Below are positions 13,010-25,255 of a stretch of DNA of 64,000 bases, piece by piece. This DNA comes from Leptodontidium sp. MPI-SDFR-AT-0119 (taxonomy: Eukaryota; Ascomycota; Leotiomycetes; Helotiales; Leptodontidiaceae): NCBI GenBank assembly GCA_020726505.1, contig JAHLEZ010000046.1:62001-126000 (forward strand). Reading direction: 5' to 3'. Made by a program: the position numbers and the translations under genes. The number at the start of each line of letters is the position of its first letter. Position 1 is the stretch's first letter. The notes beneath the pieces are model-generated. The model was not told the DNA's origin. It made no database searches and saw only the letters and a program-made list of their open reading frames with translations.

Positions 13010-16000
13010 AATACTACAAATCAATATAAATAAGAGTCTCTCTACTACAGAGCACGTTCTTCAGTTAGCTATAGAGCTAAATATATCAATATTAGCAATT
13101 CAGGAGCCTTAGACTATTAGTAATAATATTAACGGCTTTCGTAGCGTCTTACACCCTAGTTTTAAACAAGTGCTTCCGAATTACGGTTCTCTTAGGCCTA
13201 GAGCTTTATTTTATGTACTAGACTCAATTAGTACTACTCTAGCGCCTAGCTCACCACAAGACCCTAATTGTATTATTTTAGACTTAGTTGAGTATAAAAC
13301 TCAATTAATTAATGTTTATAATGCGACTCACCCTGAGTCGGAATCCCTTAGTAGTATTAAAACCTTACAAAGAATAGGTTTATTACTAGACTTATTCTTA
13401 AATAAAACGATATTACTAGGGGATTTTAATATATATCACCCGTGGTGGGACCCTATTACACCGCAAAGCGGTAATACAGGGGTATTATTAGACTTAATTG
13501 AAAAACACTCTTTAAGCCTATTAAATACTCCCGGGGAAGGAACGTTTTATAGACCACATATAGAGGCCCCTTCTATATTAGACCTTACATTTGCTACTCA
13601 AGGAATAGTAAACCAAGTCGAAGATTGGCAAATATTGCCTGATCTAAGTTCAGATCACTTTAGGGTACTATTTACTATTACATTTACTTGTAATAGTATT
13701 AGTACTAGCCCCCTAAAAGTCCCCCGATTTAATACAAAGAAAACAAATTAGGTAAAGTTTAATAAAAGTCTTAATAATTATTTTCAGGACTTTAATTATA
13801 ACCCTAATTCTAAGTATACAAATCAAGAGCTTGATGACCTAAGGGAGCTATTTACTAGGAATATAATTCAAGCGACTAAAGACTCTATTCCTAGATCTTA
13901 TAAGTCAATTACTAGTAAACCTTGGTAGAATGAAGATCTTAAAATACTACGGAAATTAATACAAAGATATTACCGTCTAAATAAGGCCTTAGAGTATACC
14001 CTCTACTTTCAAGAACTAAAAAATGCTAAAAACCTTTATTTTAATACTATTAAGGTTGAAAAAAGAAAGCATTAAAATAAGTTCTTAGAAAAAGAGGATT
14101 CCTAGTCGATTTTTAAAGCTATGTCATATACCAAAAATAATACTAGCTCTCTTATACTAAGTCTTTATAATTTAGAGACTAAGGAATTAGAGTCGACTTT
14201 CCAACAAAAGTGTAATATTTTTAGAAGTACTTTATTTCCAGAACCTCCTATTTCAGCGCCTATTGATTTAACGTTATATATAAGTAGTAATACTTAGAAA
14301 TAGCCTCTTTTATTTAAAGTAAAGCTAAAGGATTTATGTACTTCAAAAATTAAAAGCAAAACCCCTAGACCTGACTTAATTACTCAAGAGATTATAATTA
14401 AAGCTTATTTAGCTATCCCAGAAGTCTTTTTATAACTTATTCAATACTTATAAATCAAGGGTACCACCCTAAGTGTTGGAAAGAGGCTACGGGGTTTATT
14501 CTTAAGAAACCAAAAAAACCTGATTATTCTAAACTTAAGGCATATAGAGTTATATCACTACTTAATTGTCTAGGTAAGGTTTCTGAAAGAATTTTAGCTA
14601 AGCGCCTAAGTTACTTAGCTGAAACAACTACTTTATTACACGATAGTCAAATCGGTAGTAGACTTAAAAAATCAGCTATTGACGCAGCTTTACTTTTACA
14701 AACAGAAGTAGAGATTAATAAGGCAAATAAGCTTAAAACTACTACTCTATTCCTTGACGTCAAGGGAGCTTTTGATCACGTTTCCAAGAATCGTCTTATT
14801 CAGGTTTTAACTCAATTGAAATTACCGATAAGTCTAATTTTGTGGATTTCGTCATTTTTAGAAAACCGTACTTTACAACTTGCCTTTGATAATAAATTAG
14901 AGGAATTCCAAATTGTAAATACAGGTATCCCTCAAGGGAGCCCTATTTCACCTATTTTATTCCTTATATATATTCGAGACTTATTTAAGTCTAAGAATAT
15001 TAAGCCAATATCATACATGGATGATTTAGCATTAATAGCCTCTTCTAAAAGCTTTAAAAAAAATATAAGTATTTTAGAAAGAGAAGCTAGCTTATTAGTC
15101 AAATTAGGGGAAGAATATTCTATTAGCTTTGATATTGAAAAAACAGAGCTTATTCACTTCTTTGGAAGTAAGAATACCCTTAATATTACACTTCCAAATA
15201 ATACTATACTAGCTCCTAGTAAGCTAGTTAAATGGCTAGGAATATATTTTGATTCAAACCTTAAATTTAAGAATCATAGGTCAATTAGAGTTTCCCTTGC
15301 AAAGCAAATGTTTTATCGTATAAATCGACTCTCAAATATTACTATTGGGCTCTCCCCGTTTGCAATTCGTCAATTATATATGGCTTGTGTTACTAGCGTA
15401 GCCGACTATGGTTCTATATTATGGTGGAAAATCAATTGCCCTAATAAGGCTATGATTAGACCATTTCAAGCTTTACAAAACCTAGCTACTAAGAAAATAT
15501 TAGGGGTCTTTAAAACAGCACCTATAATTCCATCAGAGCTTGAAGCAGCTTTACCTCCACCTAATATTAGACTAAATCATACAAGTCGGCGCTATATTCT
15601 CCGCGCCTTAAAACTTAGTAAAAAACACCCTATTAGGCTCGAAGTTGAAAAGGTTATTACAAGAGCTAATGAGGAGTATGACTTACTAGGTATTTTACCT
15701 GAGTCAATTACTACTATTTCAAGCCTAGTTCATTCAATATATCATATAATTGACTTTAATACTTTAGAAGTAATAAGGCACTTTTATTTCCCTCCATGGG
15801 AAAGAGAAGTACCTTATATTTTTAGAATATCTAAGTTGTCTAAAGAAGACGAAGCTAAGGCTCACTTACAATACTTACAAAGTATTTGTAATAGTCGGAA
15901 TACCTCTATTTATACAGACGGCTCTCAGACTCCTGAAGGGTGCGGAGTAGGCTATAGCGTAGCTGTTTATACACATACACAAGGATATCCCCTTATACCT

Positions 16001-16840
16001 ACATTTACAAAAATAGGTAATTTAGGGGAGGCCGAATTAGTATATAACGGCGAGCTAGAAGCTATTACACAAGCCATAGAATACGCTAGTAGTACGGCGA
16101 AAGAAGGGGATAATTTTACAGTCTTTTCAGATAATCAAGCCGCTCTCTTAAGACTAAAAACTCCCTCAGATAACCCGGGGCAAAGCCAACAAATTAGAGC
16201 TATATTAGCGTCTAAGGCTATTAATAGTCTAAATGCTAGTATAACTTTAGCTTGGGTCCCAGGTCACTCTGATATAATTGGAAATGAAAAAGCAGACAAA
16301 TTAGCTAAAATAGCTACTATGTCGTCTATTAATTCTAATAATACTTCTTTTGCGTATTTAGGAGTTAAACTAAGTAGTCAAAAGAAGAATGAAATTGGAG
16401 CTAATATAACTCAAAATATCAATTCTCAAACCCTAAAAACGTACTCTAAAAAGTATACATGCAAAATAGCTAAAAAGCTACTTTTACCTACTAGTATTCT
16501 AAGAGAAACAAGCAGCTCTTTTTACCAATTAAAACTAGGGCATGGATACTTAAAAGCCTACTTATATAAGCTAGGGCTAGCGTCTAATAACAAGTGTAGA
16601 TGTAGTAGTATTGAAACTGCAGAACACTTATTACTTAGTTGTAAATACTATAAATTAGAGCGTAAAAAACTCTATTCTAGTATCAAAAGCAACTTAGAAA
16701 TTAGGACTATTACTATTCCCGTTTTATTACATACGCAAATTGGAATTAAAGAAATACTAGTATTCTTAAAAGAGACTAGTATATGTACAAGGAAATGGCA
16801 CCAAGAGAGGCTAGGGAGTGAAGAAGAAGAAGAAGATTAG
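12993..16840 (+). pseudogene. LINE A ORF2, disabled 5' half and intact 3' half
   Basis: The endonuclease and N-terminal RT regions carry RIP-type missense and nonsense changes. An example is TGG to TAG just after 13,746, which ends an otherwise open 193-codon stretch beginning at 13,170. A one-base deletion near 14,432 shifts the frame. Downstream of that the frame is open to 16,840. It encodes the RT core with the YMDD box, the RNase H domain and the C-terminal cysteine-histidine motif, and its last 674 residues are identical to those of copy B. The protein cannot be made whole. The undamaged 3' half is the unusual part. Confidence 0.9.
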
Positions 16841-17039
16841 GCTATTAGGCCTTAATTTGTACTTTCATTTAGTTATTTCCTTTGTTTTTTTGATTTTAAT
16901 TTTCTTATAAGTTATAGGGAGAATGTTCCCAAATGTACAGTCGCAGTCTAATTCGAACTGAATTTTGTATATAATAATTAGCCACGCTAGTAGACTAGCC
17001 GTGCTACATAGTTTCTAACTAATACAGCACGTTAAAAGG

Positions 17040-17075
<36 letters not shown>
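17040..17075 (+). repeat. Poly-A tail of LINE copy A (36 A)
   Basis: An uninterrupted run of 36 A follows the 3' UTR end CACGTTAAAAGG. It marks the 3' terminus of the LINE. The flank beyond it shows no match to the 5' flank, so I find no target-site duplication. Confidence 0.95.
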
Positions 17076-17077
<2 letters not shown>

Positions 17078-20000
17078 ATACTAGAAAATCTGTCTCCCTT
17101 AGACTACTATTCTAATTCTATCGTTCCGAGACATAGTGCCTAGCCACTTCGCACTAGCTTCTATTCTCAGCGAAGGTTCTAGTGTTTCTAGACGTAACTA
17201 GTATTCTTTAAACGCTAAGAAAAGTCGAGACTCCACAACAGAACTAAAATTAACATATTAGAGGCTTAAGTAGAGTACTAACGAGCCTATATTTCGGAGT
17301 GTTCGGCGAAATATAAAACTTTTAGGCTAGTTTAAAGCTTAAGTAACTTACGCCGAGTATTAATCTCCTTACTTTATTTTCCTATTATATTTACTTTTAT
17401 TGTTTTTATAATTTCCGTATACGAGCCTTAAGCTTTAGGCGTGTTTGTTTTAGTTTAGTAGTTATTAGCGTTCACTAAGGGCTAACTAAGGACCACGGCC
17501 TTAAACCTTCGCTAGGAGTTATTAACATTTATCTCGCTTTAAAGTAAGCGAAAGCCTATATACTTTTTATTTTAAAGGAGGGGGTTTCCTTTATATTTCT
17601 TTAGTAATTAATACACCGCATTCTTAGTTACTTTCTTATATTTTAATCGACGACACTATTAACTTACTTTACTACGACCTTCTTACGACAATACACGATA
17701 TTAAATAACAGAAACATCGACTACGGCTACAGTAACCCTAAGATAAGTAAGTTCGGCAATATTATAATACCCCCTAACTCTATTTTGATAGGAGTAACTC
17801 CTCTGTTTAGACTTAGAATTACTACTAGGCTAAGCCTTAATACCTCTATACTCTCTAAGGATACTACTTCTTAAACCTCAGAGACTTCTTAAAAGAGGAA
17901 TAAGGGAAAGAAAGAAAAGCAAGGGACTAGTAACTTTAATTTTACTAATCTTATAGGACTATACTAATACTCTAGCCTTACTTTTACTATAAACGACTTA
18001 AAGAACCTGAAAATCCATCTCAGTCAGCCTATACTTATTACCAGAACCCTAAATACCCCTATCTTTAATAGAATTAATGTTAGTAACTACTTCCGGATTC
18101 TCGATTAATACTTTACAGCTTATATAGTCACTAGTGATTAAGTCAAGAAAGAATAAGTTACTGAGTACACTACTTAAGCTTATATATAGACTATTTAAAA
18201 GCTTTTAGGCTTCAAAGAGAGTAATTATATTAGCTTTAAAGATACTATAATCTAAGAGTATTAGCGTAATAATACGGAGCGTCGCCTATATACTAATAGT
18301 TATCTTAACCGACTTAAGTATAACTTTAAGACTCTTACAGGGGACGGCGAGCTTACTCCTAAATAGTGCCGCGACTTCTTTTAAGTATTTAGAGAAGTTA
18401 CTATTAATTGTATTAACCGTGGCAACCTCACTAACAAGTAAGCTTTTATGAGATTTATCTTCTCCTTTTCTTAAAATCTACGAACTAAAGCTATACAGGC
18501 TACTTCTAAGAATAATAAAACCCTAAACATCGATAGTATAAACTTATTTAGAAAGGTCTACTTTATTGTAAAGGCCTACCTCAACTCTAAGAGAGAACTA
18601 AGCGCTATTGTTAAAGAGTAAGGTATCACTAACTAAACATAAAGTAATACTAATAATACTAACTTATTTATTAAGCGCTTTGTACCTTAGCTAACGACTT
18701 ATATTATTCCGCCTTGTAGTAGTAGACTAATACCCCAGTACTAGTCTGACTTTATTAATTATAAAGACAACTCTATACGGGACGAGATTTCTAGAGTATT
18801 AAAGTAATAAGACGAAGAGCTATTTACACTTAATTTCCTTTTTACTTTAGAGAAAGTTATTAAGAACCTAAATAAGGTCAACACAAGAGATTTAGATTTT
18901 ATTACTAAAGGATTAAAACACATAAGGATTCTCGGAGTAATAGTTTAAAGAGCCTTTAATACTAATTTCACTACTAAGGTTAATATATTTATGTTTTTTA
19001 AAGAGGCCTAAAAGTAAGCTGCCGTCGACTACGGTATAGCAAATTCGAGTTCCTTAGGGTATAATAAGCGCGCCAAGGATAATTATAGTTGTCACTAGTA
19101 TATGAATTAACACTAACTAAGCATAAGACCTCAGGAGTATTATAGTTATATAAACTAATACTATAACTACAAGAAATAGATTAGTCTTAGTATTATCCAC
19201 AAAGCCGACGATATTAACTACATTTACATTAGCTTATAATAAGAAGGGAAGAAGTTATACCTTGTCTAGTTTCCCTTAAACAAAAGGTCTAAAAGACATT
19301 ATATCTTAACGCGGGTCTTAAATACCCCGTACGACCTTAACCTTAAACGACGAGCTAAAGTAATTAAAGAACTCCTTAATATAAGAAAAGAAGCTGCGCT
19401 TACTAAGGAGAAGGGGGATAAAGAAACACAATTTTTAACAGTTCTTATTATAAGTTATATTAAGCTCATCGAAGAGCCCACGGGAGACTTCAACTCGGAT
19501 ATTATTAGTCAATAGGACTACACTAAATACTAATTAATACAGATCTAAAATTTGCTAGCGTATAGCACTAATAGTACTAATTCTGAAGCTATAGTAGCTC
19601 CGGTCAAGACTAAGTAGCGAAAGGGAGTACTTAAACAAGAGTTATATAAGACTTCGGACAAGCTCTAAGAGAAGATTAAGTCTTAATTTACTTATAGTAA
19701 ACTAAAGACACCCCGCGATGTTAAAGAACTAGTTAAGTTCGCTAATATTATAGACGTCGACAGCCTAGTAGAGACTAGAATAACACTGTAATAGATTCTA
19801 GCCCGTAATAAGTCTAAAGTCTCTAACTTAAGCACGAAAACGACATCTATTACGACACCGAAAACACTTTCTAAAATATCACTTACTAATAGTATAATAA
19901 GAAAGAGAGCTTCGAAGTTTAAGGTACTAGTAATATTATCGGTTATCCCTAGACTTGTATCCCGTATAGCGTCATCTTAAAGTCCTCGCGTGTAAGAGGC

Positions 20001-23000
20001 GTTAACTTAGAATAGTTATAAGCTTAATAATATCTTAAATAAATTACTTATATAAAAGGAGCTTCCTAGAAACTTCACGCTAAGAGAAATTATAATTCTT
20101 ATAGACTCGCCTAGAGTATCTCGTCTCTTTATTAAAACAATTAACTGACGTATATAAAAGGAATTAATTATTAATATTAATACCTTAGAGTTTAAAGAAC
20201 TAAAGTTAATAATTAAGGAAGATATTATTATATGTCAAAAACTACTTTATAATACTTTATATACTCTTTTAAACCTCTATGTCACTGATGTTTTTGTGAC
20301 TACGAATTATAAACGACGACTTAAGGAAATCAAATAAGAAGGCCTTAAGTTAAAGTATAAGTATTAAGAAGAGCGTATTATAACTCATAGCTCTATCCTA
20401 AGAAATCTATTAGTAGTAAAGTTTAGAACATAATAAAGACGCTAGCGACTTTAATTATTCGTATAATAAGAAGCTTTTATTAACAACTTAATACTATAAC
20501 TTATAATTAACGCTATCTTAGTCTTTAGTTCGATCCTTATAGTATTACTTAGAACTATAATATTACTTAGTAAGTATATCTTTAGGAACCTTTTAACGAA
20601 ACGCACTCGCGTTTAAGAACTACTATATACTAAAGTAGCCTTACTAAGGACGATAGCTAAGACAAGAAACTCATATTTCTCGCTAGTACTAAAGGTTGTT
20701 GTTACTATACTTAGCCGAACTAAGGTCACTGATGTCAGAGTTACCCTTAATATAGGAGCTGAAGTTAATTATATAACACTTAAAGTAGCTACTCTCTTAG
20801 AGCTCCCTATTACTAGAAGTCAGACTATAGCTCTAAAGACAATTACTAGAGTTAAGTCCCGATTTATTAGTTTTACTAATAATATTACGGTTATTATAGG
20901 CAACTGCGTTATTAATAATAAATTCTATATTATAGACGCCCCTAATATAAAGGTTATTTTAGGCTTTCTATTCTTTCACAAAGCTAGAGTATCGTTCTGT
21001 TATCCTAGAGACTATAATAAAAGTATTATACTGGCTTAGTTTTAAGATTAGCGATCAAGAGACATTATTACAGTTAAAACTAACAATACTATAAAGGATA
21101 TTAAGGACGCTAAAGCTCTTCAAGAAGAAAACGGGATAGGCATAATCTTTTTAAAATAAACGGACTCTAAAGATAACTATAAAGAAGAAGACTTCTTAAG
21201 AAAAGAGTAACTAATTATATATCAAGCGCTACTATTAGTGCCTTGGAATACTTAATTAACCCCTTATAATATAACCTTTAATTACTAAAGCTTAGGGGTA
21301 AGCTTTACAAAGGGGGGGACGAAGTAATATTAAGTAATAATAATAAAGGCGATACTATTCTTATTAAGTACTTAAAAAGAGAGTTTTACGTCCCGAAATT
21401 AATACTTAATAATTTTTAGTAAGAGGCAATCTTAGACATATTCTTAAAAGAGAAGTTAAGTGCGGAACTATTCTTTCTTAAAGCTTTTAGAGTTAATTCT
21501 TTAACTAAAGCCACGCCTACCTTCGAATAGACAAAGAACTATAACGATCTCCCGATTAAGAACCCCTTTCAGAGTACTTAAAATACTACTACTTAAATTA
21601 ATACTATATATAAATCGAAAGCTAAGAAAGTCTAGCTAGTTGACGAAGCCGACTTTATAGGCGACCTCCCGGGAGGGAGAGATAATTAATATAAGAGATC
21701 AAAAGACAGAGGGACTAAGTAAGAATAGTTAAGGAAATATTAAGATTTATTACTATTATACTTTATTAATATACCCCGTAACTCTCGACTTACGCCGGAG
21801 AGACTAGCCAAACTTAACGTCGGGAAGCTATTATAACCTGAAGAGAGAGCTCTCTTCAATGAAATAATAATTAATAGAGAAGGAGTTATAACGTTCGATT
21901 AGCCCGAATATAATAAATTCTATAAAGATGTCTCTCCCCTAGTTATTATTAAGACTATTAAGTATAAAGCTTAGTAAGCCCCTAACTTTCTATTGCCACG
22001 AGCTTTAGTCCCAGAAGTCACGAAGATAGTACAAGAGCGTCTTAATAAGGGTGTTCTTAAGCTTTCTAAAGGCTTATACTGAAATACTTAGTTTTTAGTA
22101 AAAAAAAAGGAATCTAGAAAATATAGACTTATTAATTTAATTACTATATTAAATGCCGTCACACGAAGGGATACTAATCTTTTACCTTTAATAAATAAGT
22201 TCTCTAAAGAATTCGCCGATTATTACGTCGCTAGCCTCGTTGACTTATACTCTAGCTATAATTAATAAACTCTCTACAAGTCTAGCTAAGACATAACTGC
22301 CTTTTATATTCTAAACGTAGGCCTAATTAAGAATACAATTCTCCCCTAAGGTATTACAAACTCTATTATTTAATTTGTTAGAATAATTACTCGTATATTA
22401 AAGCTACTAATTCCTAGTATATTTATATTATTCTTAGATAATATAAGAGTTAAGGGACTATATATAAACTATAATTAAGAAGAAGCTCGTCCTAGAATTT
22501 AAAGATTTATCTTAGAGCACATTTAGAACTTTAATAAAACGCTAGAACGCTTAAAAAGAGTAAGTGCTATTATTAGCCCGAAGTCTCAGTTTTGTTTAAA
22601 TAGTATAAATATTATAGGATACGCCTGTAACTCTAAGGGGAGAGAACCTTTAGCGAGACACTTAGTTAAGATTAAGAACTAGAACTTATTAAGTAACTTA
22701 ATAGAAGTCAAGGCATTCTTAGGCCTTATTATTTACTTCTGAATTTAAATTAAAAACTTCCGACTAATCGCTGAGCTATTGTACGTATTATTTAGAAAAG
22801 GAGTTAAGTTTTTCTAGGACTTAGAGATTCACAATAAAGTAATACAAACTCTTAAAGATACGTTATACTCGTTTTTAATTTTATGTCGGATTAATTACAG
22901 CGAGGGTACTAAAGAGATAGTTGTTAGTGTCGACTCAAGTAATATAAGTTAAGGAGGTTTCCTCGGCTAAAGAGACTCTTTAATAAATAAAATACGACTT

Positions 23001-25236
23001 ATAAGGTACAAGAGTAGTTTTTAGAGTAAGACCGAAGCTAAGTATAATGCTACTAAGCGAGAATATAAAGGCATACTTTATATTTTAAAGAAACTCAAGA
23101 TCTAGCTTATTAGCGTGTACTTTGTTATTAAAATAGACGCTAATACTTTAGTTACTTAACTAAATGGAGCCGCCCACGATTATCTTAGCGCCTTACTTAC
23201 TAAATAACTTACTTAAATACGCCTATTTGATTTCGAAGTTCGGTATATTAAAGGCTTAATACACGTCGTTACTAATTAGCTCTTTAAGAGGCTAAAGTAT
23301 ATTGACGACACGCCAAAAGAGAGTGATATAGACGAGGATTAGATACTTTCCGAGTTAGGAGCCTATAAGATCTACCTTATAAAAGTATTTAACGCCAAAG
23401 AACTTACTAATTTAGAACTCGAAGAAATAATAATAGACCTTAAATTACATAAACGAAACGATATCTTATTAAATATAAAAGTAAAAGTATAATACTTAAA
23501 AGATAAAGGGGAACTTAACTCCTCTAATAATTTAAGCTCTATTAAAGGAGAACTACTTATTTTAACTAATAAGTACGGCGAAGGGTACTAGTAAATTGCC
23601 CGATACCTGACGACACTTAAGACTCTTAAGGACATGACTAGAAAGTAGTTTCAAGTCTTTAAACAGGAAGCTTTAAACTACAGTATATATAGTCGCCGGA
23701 TTTAGAGGCTCCTTATAAAAGGTTTTACTGTCAAGCTTATTATTAACACTAATAAAGAGAAGGAAATCATACTTTAGAGCTATTATAACGATTCTAGTCA
23801 CAAAGGGAGAGAAAGTACTTACTACTATATCACTACGCGTTACTTTTAGAAGGGACTATTTACTAATTATATAAAATACGTCTAAATATATAAGAATTAT
23901 TAACTCCAATCGGCAAAACGTCTTAAGGAGCCTCTTTACCTTACTATATTAAATAGACTTATAGAAAAGTAGGCATTAGATATTACTTACATACTATTAC
24001 ACAGGGGAAAAGGTTACCTTGTTATTATAAGAGACGACATAAGTAAATAAGCTGAAGCTAGAGCTCTCCCTACTAGAGAGGCCAAACACATTACTACTTT
24101 TATCTAGGAAGATATTATTTGCCGTTATAAGTTATTTTAGAGACTTATTATAAATAAAGGAACTAAGAATATAGGGGAAGTACTAGAGTTACTTAATAAA
24201 ATAAAGGTCGAGCGAATTAAGATCTCGGCGTATAATACTAAAACTAACGGAATAATCGAATAAGGCCATAGACTTATTAAGAATGCCTTGTTAAAAATAG
24301 AAGGACGTTAGACTAATAACCTTTCCGTAATATTATTTACTAACAAAACGACTATACATAATCTAACTAGTTATATACTATTTTATATAATATATAGTAA
24401 AGAAGCGATTTTACTTATCGAAACAAGGAACCTTACGTGGAAAACGTTATTTACTAAAGAGGTTCGTGACTAATTAAAGTTATTATAACTTAAGGCCACA
24501 TAGTTTTAAATAAGATAAGAACACATCGATGAGGCTATCTTCAGGAAGACTCAATGTCGTTAAAAAAGTAAGGAAGCCTTTAATCTTAAACACGACATAT
24601 AAAAGAGACTATTTAGAAAGAAAGATTTAGTACTTTACTAGGACTTAGTATAGGAAAATAATATATCCTTAAACCGAGTACTCGACTTTAGGTGGCTAGG
24701 CCCTTACGAGATCGCTAAAACTTATATTAATAAAGGTTATTATAGACTTAAGGAACTCGGCGATAATAGCCCCTAGCTACAATAAACCTTTGCCGGTAAT
24801 AAGCTTAAACTCTTCCACAAGAAGAACAACTTTATTTATAACAATAGTAATAAAGTAAGAGAGGCCTCTAGCGAAGACGACAACTTAACCCCTTTAAATC
24901 TTAAACTAGATATTAATTTGTAATACCTTAACGACCCTGAATTCTTAGAGAACCCTACGATTCCGACGATATAGCGTGTTAAGGACGATAAAATAGTAAT
25001 TAGAGTCCCTGAATTGTTAGCACAGTAACGCAGTAAGTACTGAGTAGTATCTAACTTAGAATAAACATACACGCTCTACACACTAGTATTGCCGATAATA
25101 TTTCTTTAATTAAATAAACCTAGCCTTAATAACTGTCACTCACTTCTATAAGTAACTGTCGTGACACGAAACTTAAAGTTAACACTTTAGTATTAAGGCT
25201 TTAGTGTTAAGGAGCTAGTACGAGGACGTACCTTTA

Positions 25237-25255
25237 GTCTTTAAAGGGGGGGACG
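25237..25255 (+). repeat. Polypurine-tract-like motif 1 of Gypsy copy 2
   Basis: Same 19-base word as at 6,056-6,074, located just after pol. Confidence 0.6.

Larger units (their letters stand above)
11285..17075 (+). mobile_element. LINE (non-LTR, EN-RT-RNaseH) copy A, full length, 5' part RIP-mutated, 3' part pristine
   Basis: The copy is colinear with LINE B from its first base to the poly-A tail. Without the tails the two lengths differ by one base (5,755 versus 5,756), matching a one-T deletion seen near 14,432. From 11,285 to about 14,367 the differences are dense and nearly all C-to-T or G-to-A relative to B. Between about 14,367 and 14,535 they are sparse. After 14,535 I find none through the ORF2 C-terminus and the 3' UTR. 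The element class follows from APE endonuclease, reverse transcriptase and RNase H motifs in ORF2, CCHC knuckles in ORF1, and the poly-A tail with no LTRs. Confidence 0.92.
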
